The translations under genes and the position numbers were made by a program. The notes under the pieces were generated by a model that was not told where the DNA came from, did no database searches, and saw nothing but the letters and a program-made list of their open reading frames with translations. Of a stretch of 35,221 nt of DNA, positions 1-10,006 are shown one piece after another (position 1 is the first letter of the stretch; each line of letters begins with the position of its first letter). Source of the stretch: Acidobacteriota bacterium (GTDB lineage Bacteria; Acidobacteriota; Blastocatellia; RBC074); contig JAJVID010000093.1 of the NCBI GenBank assembly GCA_022072205.1, forward strand, positions 35,761 through 70,981, read 5' to 3'.

Positions 1-1733
1 CTGGCGTTTCCCAGATCGGCCTCAGCGGTGAAGAGCCGCGCGGTTTCAAAACCCGTGTCAACGTTTTGCAGCTTTTGCATATTCCTCACGAGCAGCCCCG
101 CGCTGACCAGCAACACCAGCGAGAAAGCCAGTTGCGCGACGATCAATGCGTTGCGCAGCCGCGACTGGCTCATGTGTTCGCCAAAGACCGAGCCTTCGCC
201 TTTCAGCGCCAGCGTCAGATTGGGGCGCGAAGCCTGCCACGCCGGAGCCAGTCCCGCCACGACGCCCGCCAGCAACGCCATCAACAACGTAAAGCCGAAG
301 ACGCGAAAATCAGGTTCCAGATTGATCGCCATCGAAGCCCGAAACGTGGGAGAAACCGGAAACCGCGAGAGCAGCAACGGGTACAACACGCTGAGCGACC
401 ACCAGGCCATCGCCAGACCGAGCGCGCTGCCCGCCGACGCAATCAACAGGCTTTCCGTCAGCAACTGACGAATGATGCGCCATCGCGTCGCGCCCAGCGC
501 CAGCCGCGTGCCGATCTCTTTTTGCCGCCGCGCCGCTCGCGCCAGCATCAGGTTTGCGACATTGGCGCAGGCGATCAGCAACACCAGCCCGACCGAAAGC
601 GGCAGGATCAGAAATAGCTGCCCGGCGCCTTCCTCGTCATCCTGCGAAACGAAACCGGGAGCGCGATTCAATTTCACGGCGACATTGCGATTGGCGCCGC
701 GCCGATTTCCGCCCGGATATTCGCGCGCCAGTTGCGCCGTCAGTTGGCTCAGTTCCGCCTGCGCCTGCGCCGTCGTCACGCCCGGCTTCAAACGGCCCAG
801 CATATTGAACCCGGCCAGATTGCGATCCGTATGCCAGCTTTGCCCTGGCGTAGACGCTGTCTGGTAAAGCGCGTCGCGCATCATCAACGGCAACCAGCAC
901 GCAGGCCGGTTCGGCGTCGTGCCGATGAATTCCTTGCCCGTCACACCCACGATCACGAACGGCTGCCCCGAAAGCCGGATGGTCTTCCCGATCACCTGCG
1001 GATCGCTCTTGAACGCCATCTCCCAAAAATAATGGCTCAGGACCGCCACCGGATGCGTGCCCGGCGTGCGTTCTTCTTCGGGCAGAAAGCCGCGTCCCAG
1101 CGCCATCTCAGCGCCGAGCAGCGAAAAGTAATTGGCCGACACCAACTGGCAGGAAACCTGTCCGAAGTCTTCGCGCTGCGATTGCCCTTCTCGCGGTTTC
1201 GTGTGTTCGATGCCCAGCGTCGCGCCCGTCTCGCTCATCAGCGTCAGCCCCGTGAGCGTCCGCGAACGCGCGACATAATCCTGATAATCGGGAAAAGAAA
1301 ACCGCCGCGCCCGCTGCCCCGGCTCCGGCACGCCGCGAACTTCCACGACGCTTTCCGCGTCTTTCAGCGGCAGCGGCTTCAACACGAGCGAGTTGAAGAC
1401 CGTAAACAGCGCCGTGTTGACGCCAACGCCAAACGCCAGCGTCAAGATGACGACCGCGCTGAACCCCGGATTTTTGAACAGCATCTTGATGCCGAACCGT
1501 AAGTCTTGAACCATCTCATCCTCCCATCTTCTCGGTTGTAAAAGCAGCGCATCCCAAAACGCGCCCAGGCTGCGCCGCAGCAGATCAAGTTTGTTTCGCC
1601 AGTCGAGCCGGCTCCATTCAGCCAGCAATTCTTCACGATGACGCAACTCCGCTTCCCATTCCTGCCGCCAATCGGCGCGCAAACGTCGCGGCACGATCAG
1701 GCCGATGAAGCGAATCGCCAACAGAATCGCCAA
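1..1733 (-). CDS. ADOP-family permease, C-terminal part cut by window edge
   Basis: Last permease of the row, a MacB/FtsX-type orphan permease; the frame stays open to base 1, so the C-terminal half is outside the window. Translating the minus strand gives the ADOP leader ([20 protein letters not shown]), the linker [11 protein letters not shown], a first membrane segment, a MacB-like periplasmic core and the first FtsX block ([20 protein letters not shown]). No in-frame ATG or GTG exists between the upstream stop at 1764-1766 and the conserved leader. I chose the TTG at 1733, which has GGAAAG about 10 bases upstream. A second TTG 12 bases further in is equally possible. A 12-bp duplication adds four residues next to the start. 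The start codon may have been lost, so the gene could be poorly expressed. ADOP proteins are inner-membrane proteins of unproven substrate. Family call sure, start unsure. Confidence 0.85.
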   Translation of the reverse strand, partial: MAILLAIRFIGLIVPRRLRADWRQEWEAELRHREELLAEWSRLDWRNKLDLLRRSLGAFWDALLLQPRRWEDEMVQDLRFGIKMLFKNPGFSAVVILTLAFGVGVNTALFTVFNSLVLKPLPLKDAESVVEVRGVPEPGQRARRFSFPDYQDYVARSRTLTGLTLMSETGATLGIEHTKPREGQSQREDFGQVSCQLVSANYFSLLGAEMALGRGFLPEEERTPGTHPVAVLSHYFWEMAFKSDPQVIGKTIRLSGQPFVIVGVTGKEFIGTTPNRPACWLPLMMRDALYQTASTPGQSWHTDRNLAGFNMLGRLKPGVTTAQAQAELSQLTAQLAREYPGGNRRGANRNVAVKLNRAPGFVSQDDEEGAGQLFLILPLSVGLVLLIACANVANLMLARAARRQKEIGTRLALGATRWRIIRQLLTESLLIASAGSALGLAMAWWSLSVLYPLLLSRFPVSPTFRASMAINLEPDFRVFGFTLLMALLAGVVAGLAPAWQASRPNLTLALKGEGSVFGEHMSQSRLRNALIVAQLAFSLVLLVSAGLLVRNMQKLQNVDTGFETARLFTAEADLGNA

Positions 1734-1736
1734 CAG
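1713..1736. repeat. 12-bp tandem duplication at start of last ADOP gene
   Basis: AATCGCCAACAG occurs twice without a gap. It encodes a repeated LLAI on the minus strand, immediately before the conserved [11 protein letters not shown] leader. Sister genes lack the extra four residues, so this is a local duplication. Confidence 0.85.
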
Positions 1737-1773
1737 ATGGATTCTTTCCGGTTTCGTAACTGCTCAGCCTTTC

Positions 1774-1910
1774 TTCGTCGCGTAGCGACGGTTTGATTTC
1801 AGGCAGGTCGTTTACGGCCTGCCTGAGACGCCAGGCAAGATATTTCGTCGCGTAGTGACTATTGAATCAATTGCGACGCTGGTTTCAACCGTCGCTACGC
1901 GACGTGAAAT
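1774..1910. repeat. Palindromic intergenic repeat element (REP/MITE-like)
   Basis: Fills most of the 195-bp gap between two permease genes. The motif TTCGTCGCGTAGCGAC occurs at 1774-1789 and again (one mismatch) at 1843-1859. Its reverse complement GTCGCTACGCGACGTGAAAT closes the block at 1891-1910. Between them, TCAGGCAGG (1799-1807) and CCTGCCTGA (1818-1826) form a perfect 9-bp stem with a 10-base loop. GTCGCTACGCGAC is itself palindromic. There is no reading frame inside and no T-run after the stem, so it is not a classical terminator. It is probably a dispersed intergenic element of the genome, which this window alone cannot prove. Confidence 0.6.
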
Positions 1911-1928
1911 CCGCAATCCGCAATCGCA

Positions 1929-4586
1929 TCAGTCGTGTCGCAGCGCGATCATCGGATCAACTTTTGCCGCCCGCCGCGCCGGGATGAAGCAGGCCGCCAG
2001 CGCAACCGCGATCAGGGTCAATGAGACGACCGCGAAGACCGCCGGGTCGGTCGCGCTGACGCTGAACAGCAGACCGGACATCAATCGCGTCAGCGCAAAG
2101 GCTCCGGCCAATCCGACGGCCACGCCGGTCAATACCAGCATCAGCCCGCGCCCGATCACAAGACGAAGGATCCTGCCTGCTTCGGCTCCGAGCGCCATGC
2201 GAACGCCGATTTCGTGAGTGCGGCGGCTGACCGAATAAGCCATCAGCCCATAAACGCCCACGCCGGCGAGCGCGAGCGCGATTGCGGCGAAGATCGCCAG
2301 CAGCAGCGTGTAAAAACGCGGTTGCGCGACCGAATCCGAAACCAGTTCATCCAGCGTGCGGACGCGCGTGATGGCCGTGAATTTATCTTCGCTCAGGATG
2401 CGATTGCGAAGCGCCGAAATCATCGCCGGCGGGCCGGCGGTCGTGCGGACGATAAGGTCCATAAAAGCCGCTTCTCTCTGGCGGTACGGCTGATAAAAGC
2501 CCGGTTTGTTTTCCGCGCTCACTCCGAACTGCTTCACATCCGCCGCGACGCCGACGACCTCCATTTGCTCATCCGGTTTTCCTTTGAGAAAGATGAGTTG
2601 GCCGATGGGATCTACGCCCGCAAAAAAGGTTCGCGCCATCGTTTCGTTTATGATTGCGACGCGCGGCGAGCTTTCGTTGTCGGCTTCGGTAAACAACCGG
2701 CCCTGCCTGATCGGATTGCCGATGGCGCGGAAATAATCCGCGCTGACTACCGAAATGAATGCGCGGCGCGCCTCGACGTTGGTCGGTTCGGGGCGCCCGG
2801 CGACCAGGATGGGCGCGCTCATAAACGCCCCGGTCATCGGCGCGCCGGTCACGGCGGCGGCGGATTCCACGCCCGGCGTCGCTTTCAGCAAATCCAGCAT
2901 CCGCCGGTAATAATCCATCGTCCGATAATCCTTCGGAAAACGGTTGAATGGCGGCGAAATGGTCAGCGAGATGACGTTGGTTGGCGTGAATCCCAACTCG
3001 ACTTGCCGCAGCTTGACGAAGCTTTTGATCAACAGGCCCGCTCCGGCCAGCAGGACGATGGCCAATGCGGTTTGCGCGACGACCATCAGATCGCGAAAAC
3101 CGAAACGCCGGAACCATCGCCTGCCGCCGCTGGTTGAAGCCGCGCCTTCTTTGAGCGCGTTGTTCAAATCGGGTTTTGAAGAATGCAGCGCCGGGGCCAG
3201 TCCGAAAATGAAGCCGACCAGCGCCGTCGTTAAAAAAGTGAACGCCAGCGCGCGGCCATCCAGGTTGACTTGAGCCAGTCGCGGCACGTCCGGCGGATTG
3301 AGCGCGATCAAAGCTTTCACCGCCCAATACGCCAGCGCCAAACCGCCAGCGCCGCCCAACACGGCCAGCAGCGCGCTTTCGGTCAACAACTGCCTGACCA
3401 GTCGCAGACGGCTCGCGCCCAGAGCGGCGCGCATCGCCATCTCTTTTTGCCGAGTCGCCGCGCGCGCCAGCAGCAGGTTGGCCACATTGGCGCAGGCGAT
3501 CAGCAACACAAAGCCGACCGCGCCGAACAAGACCAGCAGTGAGTTGCGTACTTTGCCGACCACGGAATCGTGCAGCGGCTGCAATCCGATCTCCCACCCT
3601 TCGTAATCACCTGGCATTTGCTGTTTGAGCTGACCATTGATCAACGCCAATTCGTTCTGAGCCATTTGCAGAGTGACGCCGGGTTTGAGCCGCGCGATCA
3701 CGCTCAACCGGCGTATGTCGTGACGATCAGTCGCCGTGATTTTTTCGGGCAGCCAGAACTCTGCTTTTCCGGGGAAGCTGGCATCGGGCGGCATTACGCC
3801 GATGACCGTGAATTGGTTTGTGTGATCGAGCGTGATCGAGCGCCCCACAATCGCCCGGTCGCCGCCGAAACGACGCTGCCAGAGTTTGTAGCCGAGAATG
3901 ACGACATTGGCGGCGCCGGGTTTGTTCTCTTCCGCGAGAAAATGCCGCCCGATGACAGGTTGATAACCGAGCATCGGCAACAGATCGTAGCTGACGAACG
4001 CGCCCGGAATCTGCTCCGGCTCAACCTCGCCGGTGATGATCGAAGCGGTGTAGGTAAAGACTGCGACGTTTTCAAATGACTGCGCCTGCTTCCGCCACAC
4101 ATTCACATTGCCCGCCGAACTGGGAATTTCCGTGGCTCCGGCTTGAGACTTGTTCTGCCACAACCGCACAAGCCGCTCCGGCTCGCGATAAGGCAGCGGG
4201 CGCAGCGCGACGCCGTTGACGACGCTGAAAATAGCAGTCGTCGCCCCGATGCCGATAGCCAAAGACAAAACCGCCGCCAGCATAAAGCCGGGAGCCTTCA
4301 ACAACATTCGCACGCCATAACGCAGGTCTTGAAACATTTCGTCCTCCAGTCTGTGTGGTTGCAGCAGCAACGCATCCCAAAACGCGCCCACGCTGCGCCG
4401 CAACAGATCAAATTTGTTTCGCCAATCGAGCCTGTCCCACTCGGCCAGCAACTCTTCACGATGACGCAACTCGGCTTCCCACTCCTGCCGCCAATCGGCG
4501 CGCAGGCGGCGCGGCACGATCAGGCCGATGAAGCGAATCAGCCAGTGCCAGCAGCGAGAGCGCGTTGTTCGTATTGAATCGGCCAT
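1929..4586 (-). CDS. ADOP-family ABC permease (885 aa)
   Basis: Full-length ADOP permease. Residues about 25-95 form the cytoplasmic ADOP leader ([20 protein letters not shown] ... [11 protein letters not shown]). A membrane segment near 100-120 ([20 protein letters not shown]) and a MacB periplasmic core follow. The first FtsX block lies near 345-470 ([20 protein letters not shown]), then a second periplasmic domain, and a last FtsX block from about 765 ([20 protein letters not shown]) ending in DPMIALRHD. Members are built like two MacB-type halves fused. MacB itself carries an ATPase domain; this protein has none, and no ATPase gene lies nearby. The ATG sits 5 bp after the stop of the gene upstream, with no clear Shine-Dalgarno sequence, which suggests translational coupling. 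Substrate unknown. Confidence 0.93.
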   Translation of the reverse strand: MADSIRTTRSRCWHWLIRFIGLIVPRRLRADWRQEWEAELRHREELLAEWDRLDWRNKFDLLRRSVGAFWDALLLQPHRLEDEMFQDLRYGVRMLLKAPGFMLAAVLSLAIGIGATTAIFSVVNGVALRPLPYREPERLVRLWQNKSQAGATEIPSSAGNVNVWRKQAQSFENVAVFTYTASIITGEVEPEQIPGAFVSYDLLPMLGYQPVIGRHFLAEENKPGAANVVILGYKLWQRRFGGDRAIVGRSITLDHTNQFTVIGVMPPDASFPGKAEFWLPEKITATDRHDIRRLSVIARLKPGVTLQMAQNELALINGQLKQQMPGDYEGWEIGLQPLHDSVVGKVRNSLLVLFGAVGFVLLIACANVANLLLARAATRQKEMAMRAALGASRLRLVRQLLTESALLAVLGGAGGLALAYWAVKALIALNPPDVPRLAQVNLDGRALAFTFLTTALVGFIFGLAPALHSSKPDLNNALKEGAASTSGGRRWFRRFGFRDLMVVAQTALAIVLLAGAGLLIKSFVKLRQVELGFTPTNVISLTISPPFNRFPKDYRTMDYYRRMLDLLKATPGVESAAAVTGAPMTGAFMSAPILVAGRPEPTNVEARRAFISVVSADYFRAIGNPIRQGRLFTEADNESSPRVAIINETMARTFFAGVDPIGQLIFLKGKPDEQMEVVGVAADVKQFGVSAENKPGFYQPYRQREAAFMDLIVRTTAGPPAMISALRNRILSEDKFTAITRVRTLDELVSDSVAQPRFYTLLLAIFAAIALALAGVGVYGLMAYSVSRRTHEIGVRMALGAEAGRILRLVIGRGLMLVLTGVAVGLAGAFALTRLMSGLLFSVSATDPAVFAVVSLTLIAVALAACFIPARRAAKVDPMIALRHD

Positions 4587-4591
4587 CAGTT

Positions 4592-7267
4592 TTATTCGTG
4601 ACGAAGCGCAACCAGCGGGTCAACCCTGGTCGCTTTGCGCGCGGGCAAATAGCAAGCCAGCAATGTGATGAACGTCAGCAGCAAGGCGACTGCGGCGAAC
4701 GTCAAAGGATCAGTCGCGCTCACGCCGAAGAGCAGACTCTTCATCAAGCGCGTCAATGCCAACGCCGCGCCCAGGCCAATCGCCACGCCGATGAGCGTCA
4801 GTGTCATTCCCTGGCCGACAATCAACTTCAAAACGTCGGCTTTTTGCGCCCCCAACGCCATCCGCACGCCGATCTCGCGCGTGCGCTGCGTGACCGAGTA
4901 AGACATCACGCCGTAAATGCCAATGGCGGCCAGGGTGAGCGCCAGCAATCCGAAGCCGCCGAGAGCCGCAGCCGCGATGCGCGCCGGGAGCATCGGCAGA
5001 CTCAGTTTCTCGACCAGCGTGGCTGTGGCGACCGGCAGATGCGGATCGAGCTTTTGGGTTTCGCGGCGCACGGCGGCGGCCAACGTTGCCAAATCGCCAG
5101 CGGAGCGGACAATCACGCTCGTTGGGCCTGCATCGGATTGCCACACCGGGCGAGCGACGTAAGGTCGCGGGTCTTCGTTCAAGCCCGCGTACTTGCCGTC
5201 TTCGACAACGCCGACGATCTGCGCCAGCGGCGATTCGGGGCGGCCCAGGCTGAAACGTTTGCCGACCGGGTCTTCGCCGGGGAAGAAGTGGCGCGCGAAG
5301 GTTTCGTTGACAATGGCCACGCGCGGCGATTGCTCGTCGTCCTGTTCGGTGAAATCGCGGCCTTGCAGCAGCCGCGCGCCCATCGCCTGAAAATATCCGG
5401 GGCTGACGCGGTTGTGCATCGCCACCGGCGCGCGTGTTGCGCGCGGCGCGGGTTGTCCCTCGATGAAAACCTGGCTGCGCGAAAAGTGCAGGTCAACGGG
5501 AACCATGTCGGCGATGCCCGCGGACTCGGCGCCGGGCATCGCTCGCACGCGCTCCAGCAAACGTTTTTGAAACTCCTTGCCTTGCGCGCTCGCGTAACCT
5601 TGCAGCCGCAGATCGAACGACACCTCGATGGCGCGTTGCGAGTCATAGCCGAGCTTGATCGTTTGCGCCCGTTCGAGCGCGCGCATCATCAGGCCGCCGC
5701 CGACCAGCAATGCCAGCGACAATGCGACCTGCAAAACGATCAGACTGTTTTTCAGCCACGCCCGCCGCTGGCCGCTGAACGCAACCTCATCCTTCAACGC
5801 CGGGATCAGATCGGTTCTGGTGGCTTGCAGCGCCGGAACCAATCCGAACAGCGCGCCGGTCACGAGCGAGAGCAGGCAGGTGAAGATGAACACGCGATGA
5901 TCAATTTGGATGTTGACCGTCAGCGGAACATTGACCGGCGCCTTGATCGCGTTCGCCAGATTGACCAGCCAGAGCGCGGGCAGAAATCCCAGCGCGGCGC
6001 CCATCACGGCCAGCAACACACTTTCGGTCAGCAGTTGCCGCACCAGCCGGAAGCGGCTCGCGCCCAACGCCAGCCGCACCGCTATCTCTCGCCGCCGCTC
6101 AGCCGCGCGCGCCAGCAACAGATTGGCCAGATTGACGCAAGCCAGCAGCAGCACGATCCCGACCACCGCCGCCAACAATCCGATGAAGCCCAGCGCGGGG
6201 CCGCGCATCGCATTGCCGACCATCCCGGCGGGCGACAGCGCGATCCGCTTGCCTTCGTTGATTTCCGGAAACTCGCGCTCGAGTTGCGGAGCAATCGCGT
6301 TGAGCGCCGTTTGCGCCTGCGCGACGCCGACGTCGTCTTTCAAACGGCCCTGCAAGAAGACGTTCTCCACGCTCCGTTTGTCCAGCCAACCGGCGCCGGC
6401 TTCAAGCTGCGCCTGCATCGCCATCGGAAACCACAGGTCGGGCGCGGAGACGACTTCGGTTCCGAAGAATCCCTGCGGCGCGACGCCGATGATGGTGTAG
6501 CCGCGACCGTTGACGATCACTTCTTTGCCGATCGCGTTCGGATCGCCGCCGAAACGCCGTTGCCAGTATTTGTGGCTCACGACGGTCACCGGATGCGCGC
6601 CCGGTGTCCGGTCGTCATCGGTTGAAATCACGCGCCCCAGCGCCGGTCGAACGCCCAGCGTCTCGAAATAATTTCCCGTCACCGCGTAACCCCATAGCCG
6701 TTCATTCACGCCGTCGTGGCTCAGGCTGAGCGACGTCCAGCGATAAGCGATCAGACCGGAAAAGACTTCGTTGCGATCACGCAGGTCTTTGTAGTTCGGA
6801 TAGGAGAACGTCGGGAACATCCGGTTCTCCGCCGTGTTGTTGAGCGCCACGAGCCGATCCGGTTTCTCAACAGGCAGCGGGCGCAGCATCACGGTGTTGA
6901 TCAAACTGAAGATGGCTGTATTCGCGCCGATGCCCAGCGCCAGCGAGAGCGCGGCTACGACGGTAAAGCCGGGGCGCTTGAACAACATTCGCGCGCCAAA
7001 GCGTAAATCTTGAAACATCTCGTCCTCCAATCTGCGTGGTTGCAGCGTCAGCGCGTCCCAAAACGCGCCCACGCTGCGCCGCAACAGATCAAATTTGTTT
7101 CGCCAATCGAGCCTGTCCCACTCGGCCAGCAACTCTTCACGATGGCGCAACTCCGCCTCCCACTCCTGCCGCCAATCGGCGCGCAAGCGGCGCGGCACGA
7201 TTACGCCGATCAACCGGATCAGCCAGAGGTGCAGCCTCACGCGTTGTTTCTTCGCCGGATCAGCCAT
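4592..7267 (-). CDS. ADOP-family ABC permease (891 aa)
   Basis: Complete ADOP permease with the same layout as its neighbours: leader, membrane segment, MacB core with the [19 protein letters not shown] stretch, FtsX block near 360-490 ([20 protein letters not shown]), second periplasmic domain, and terminal FtsX block ([20 protein letters not shown]) ending in DPLVALRHE. The start MADPAKK lies 14 bp after the upstream stop. The context GAACCGATGGCTGAT at this start is repeated at the start of the next permease upstream, which supports both choices. The 5' segment is identical over 89 bp to the gene downstream, while the cores differ strongly. It is probably co-transcribed with the flanking permeases. 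Partner ATPase and substrate are unknown. Confidence 0.93.
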   Translation of the reverse strand: MADPAKKQRVRLHLWLIRLIGVIVPRRLRADWRQEWEAELRHREELLAEWDRLDWRNKFDLLRRSVGAFWDALTLQPRRLEDEMFQDLRFGARMLFKRPGFTVVAALSLALGIGANTAIFSLINTVMLRPLPVEKPDRLVALNNTAENRMFPTFSYPNYKDLRDRNEVFSGLIAYRWTSLSLSHDGVNERLWGYAVTGNYFETLGVRPALGRVISTDDDRTPGAHPVTVVSHKYWQRRFGGDPNAIGKEVIVNGRGYTIIGVAPQGFFGTEVVSAPDLWFPMAMQAQLEAGAGWLDKRSVENVFLQGRLKDDVGVAQAQTALNAIAPQLEREFPEINEGKRIALSPAGMVGNAMRGPALGFIGLLAAVVGIVLLLACVNLANLLLARAAERRREIAVRLALGASRFRLVRQLLTESVLLAVMGAALGFLPALWLVNLANAIKAPVNVPLTVNIQIDHRVFIFTCLLSLVTGALFGLVPALQATRTDLIPALKDEVAFSGQRRAWLKNSLIVLQVALSLALLVGGGLMMRALERAQTIKLGYDSQRAIEVSFDLRLQGYASAQGKEFQKRLLERVRAMPGAESAGIADMVPVDLHFSRSQVFIEGQPAPRATRAPVAMHNRVSPGYFQAMGARLLQGRDFTEQDDEQSPRVAIVNETFARHFFPGEDPVGKRFSLGRPESPLAQIVGVVEDGKYAGLNEDPRPYVARPVWQSDAGPTSVIVRSAGDLATLAAAVRRETQKLDPHLPVATATLVEKLSLPMLPARIAAAALGGFGLLALTLAAIGIYGVMSYSVTQRTREIGVRMALGAQKADVLKLIVGQGMTLTLIGVAIGLGAALALTRLMKSLLFGVSATDPLTFAAVALLLTFITLLACYLPARKATRVDPLVALRHE

Positions 7268-7281
7268 CGGTTCAGTCCGAA

Positions 7282-10002
7282 TTACTCACATCGCAAAGCC
7301 GTCATCGGGTCGGCCTTCGAGGCGCGCCGGGCAGGGAAATAGCAGGCCAGACACGCCACCGCAGCCAACAGCAGAGCGACGGCGACGAACGTCATCGGGT
7401 CGCCGGAGCTGACTTCGTAAAGTTGACTGCGCAACACGCGCGCCGCCGCGAAAGCCGCGATCGAGCCGATGGCCAGCCCTGCTGCAAGCAGGATCAAACC
7501 GTCGCGCATCACCAGCCGCATCACGTCGCGCGTTTGCGCTCCGAGCGCGATGCGAATGCCCATCTCGCGCGTGCGCGCCGAGACGCTGTAGGCCATCACC
7601 CCGTAAATGCCGATGGCTGCGAGCAGCAAAGCCAGCGCGGCGAACAGTCCCAGCAACACGGCGATGAAGCGCGTGCGCGAGGTCACTTCGGCGACGCGCT
7701 CTTTCATCGTTTGAACGGCGGTGAGCGGGACGTTGCGGTCTAAGGCGAGCGATTCGCGCCGCACCGCCGCCGCGATGGTCGTAGGGTCAACGCTCGTCCG
7801 CACGATCAGGGTTTGCGCCGCGTCAGTGGGTTGCAGCGAGGACAAATACACGTCCGGCTCGACGGCCTCTTCCAAACGGCCATAGCGCGCGTTGGCGGCG
7901 ACGCCGACGATTTCGACAAACTTCTCATTGGTTTGGTACTCAGGGTCAACGTAAGGCCGGATGCGTTTGCCGATGGGATCTTCATTGGGGAAGAGCTTTT
8001 CAGCGGCGGCTTGATTGATGATCGCCACACGCGGCGCGCCCACGCGATCCTGTTCGGTGAAGACGCGGCCCTTGAGCAGATTGACGCCGAGCGTTCTGAA
8101 ATAACCGGGCGAGACGCTGTGCAAACCGACGCCGACGGGGCCGTCAGCCGCGCGGCCTTCGATGTCCATTACCGTCTTGCTGGCGTAACCCAGCAGCGGG
8201 GCCGTGCTGCCTACGCTGGCCGCCTCGACGCCGGGCAAAGCCTGCACGCGAGCGAGCAGTTGTTCATAAAACTCCGGCTTCGCCGTGCGCGAAGGCGCGG
8301 CCATCGTCAGCACGTTCTCCGGCGCAAAGCCCGGATTGACGGCTTGCAATCGCGCCAGGCTCCTGATCATCAATCCCGCGCCAATCAACAACACCAGCGA
8401 CAGCGCGATCTCGCCGACGACCAGCAGGCTGCGCGCGCTCAGGCGCCGCAAGCCGTGAACGCCCACGCTCGAACCGCTCGCGCCCTCTTTCAAAGTCTCA
8501 TTGACGTTGATGAATGATGAGCGAATGGCAGGAGCCAAACCGAACAGCGCGCCGACGAGCAACGCCAGCGCGAAGTTGAAGCTCAGCACACGCCAATCCA
8601 GGTTGATCGTGAAGAAGTCGAATGTGCGCGTGTACGAACTCCAGAATTGCGCGTCATCGCTGGGCCGGAAATTTTTCAGCAATGCAATCGCCCAACGCGC
8701 GACCAGCACGCCGAGCGCGCCTCCCAGCAGAGCCAGCAGCGCGCTTTCGGTGAGCGATTGACGCGCCAGCCGCAATCGGCCCGCCCCGAGCGCCGAGCGC
8801 AACGCAAACTCTCTCCGCCGCGTCACCGCTCGCGCAAGCAGCAGGTTGGCCGTGTTGGCGCAGGCGATCAGCAGGACCATCCCGACGGCGGCCAGCAAAA
8901 TCAGGAATGATTTTTTGATCGCCGGATCAACCCTGGCGGCTTGCAGCGGCGCGAGCGCAGGCGTCTTCGCGTTCCCGGTGAGCGTCTGTTTCGGGCCTGG
9001 ATATTTTTGCTCGATCAACTCGCCGACCTGTTGCAAATCGGCCTGCGCCTGCTCAAGGCTAACGCCGTCTTTCAACCGGGCGACGACCTGGAACCAGTAG
9101 TTGTTGGGCGCGGCGAGCGTCCGTTTGAAACGCAACAACGGCGCGGCCATCATCGTGGTCCAAACGTCCGCCGTCCCGTTCTGGCCGCGAAAACCGGGCG
9201 GCGCCACGCCGACTACGGTGAAGACGTGGTTGTCCAGATCAATCGTCTTGCCGATCACTTGCGGGTCGCCGCCGAAACGCCGCTGCCAGAGGCCGAAACT
9301 GAGCATCGCGGCCAGATTTGTTTCCGGCGCGCGGTCTTCGTCCGCCGTGAAAGCGCGCCCGGCGGCAGCTTCGACGCCGAGCAGCGGAAAGTAGCTGGCC
9401 GAAACTATCTCGACCTGCAACCGCTCCGGCGTATCCGCGCCGGTCAGGTTGTGAGAGGTTTGCGCAAAGCCTGCGACGGCGGCGAAGCTCCGGTTATGGT
9501 CGCGCAGAATCTCGAAGCGAGGATACGCCCAGAGCGACGGCAACCTCCCTTTCGCGGGATCGGGCTGCGACTGGAAAACCTTCACCAACCGCTCAGGCTG
9601 ACGGAAAGGCAATGGGCGCAGCATCAGCGCGTTGACCACGCTGAAGATCGCCGTGTTCGCGCCGATGCCCAGGGCGAGTGAAAGAACAGCGACGAGCGTC
9701 AACGCCGGGCTTTTACGCATCGTTCGCAAACCGAAACGCAAATCCTGAAACATTTCATCCTCCAGTCGTTGGGGCTGTAGCCAGAGCGCATCCCAAAACG
9801 CGCCGATGCTTCTGCGCAACAAATCCAGTTTGGTTCGCCAGTTGAGCTTGTCCCACTCAGCCAGCAGCGTTTCGCGATAGCGCAACTCCGCCTCCCACTC
9901 CTGCCGCCAATCGGCGCGCAAGCGGCGCGGCACAATCACGCCGACCAGCGCGATCAGCCATAACCAGAGATGAAACCGCGTTGTTTGCATCGCATCAGCC
10001 AT
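7282..10002 (-). CDS. ADOP-family ABC permease (906 aa)
   Basis: Complete ADOP permease. The start MADAMQTT is preferred over the GTG four codons upstream (10014), because its sequence context matches that of the sister gene starting at 7267 and it leaves a short gap to the upstream stop. The domains run as leader ([20 protein letters not shown]), membrane anchor, periplasmic core, FtsX block near 365-490 ([20 protein letters not shown]), second periplasmic domain, and terminal FtsX block (GIYGVMAYSVSARTREMGIR), with the end DPMTALRCE. The stretch between the two FtsX halves includes WSSYTRTFDFFTINLDWRVL, an insert not seen in the neighbours. It belongs to the permease row governed from the padR side. 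Role inferred only as membrane transport or mechanotransmission. Confidence 0.92.
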   Translation of the reverse strand: MADAMQTTRFHLWLWLIALVGVIVPRRLRADWRQEWEAELRYRETLLAEWDKLNWRTKLDLLRRSIGAFWDALWLQPQRLEDEMFQDLRFGLRTMRKSPALTLVAVLSLALGIGANTAIFSVVNALMLRPLPFRQPERLVKVFQSQPDPAKGRLPSLWAYPRFEILRDHNRSFAAVAGFAQTSHNLTGADTPERLQVEIVSASYFPLLGVEAAAGRAFTADEDRAPETNLAAMLSFGLWQRRFGGDPQVIGKTIDLDNHVFTVVGVAPPGFRGQNGTADVWTTMMAAPLLRFKRTLAAPNNYWFQVVARLKDGVSLEQAQADLQQVGELIEQKYPGPKQTLTGNAKTPALAPLQAARVDPAIKKSFLILLAAVGMVLLIACANTANLLLARAVTRRREFALRSALGAGRLRLARQSLTESALLALLGGALGVLVARWAIALLKNFRPSDDAQFWSSYTRTFDFFTINLDWRVLSFNFALALLVGALFGLAPAIRSSFINVNETLKEGASGSSVGVHGLRRLSARSLLVVGEIALSLVLLIGAGLMIRSLARLQAVNPGFAPENVLTMAAPSRTAKPEFYEQLLARVQALPGVEAASVGSTAPLLGYASKTVMDIEGRAADGPVGVGLHSVSPGYFRTLGVNLLKGRVFTEQDRVGAPRVAIINQAAAEKLFPNEDPIGKRIRPYVDPEYQTNEKFVEIVGVAANARYGRLEEAVEPDVYLSSLQPTDAAQTLIVRTSVDPTTIAAAVRRESLALDRNVPLTAVQTMKERVAEVTSRTRFIAVLLGLFAALALLLAAIGIYGVMAYSVSARTREMGIRIALGAQTRDVMRLVMRDGLILLAAGLAIGSIAAFAAARVLRSQLYEVSSGDPMTFVAVALLLAAVACLACYFPARRASKADPMTALRCE

Positions 10003-10006
10003 CGGT

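Noticed and set aside
637..1026. Minus-strand frame that suggested a frameshift in the last permease
   Set aside because: The true permease frame stays open from 1763 to 1 and matches family motifs at both ends. The other frame is a shadow, so no frameshift is needed.
4565..6625. Open frame of 686 codons on the plus strand
   Set aside because: It is the antisense shadow of two permease genes. Its translation is full of Q, R and H and shows no protein pattern; GC-rich codon use on the other strand keeps it open.
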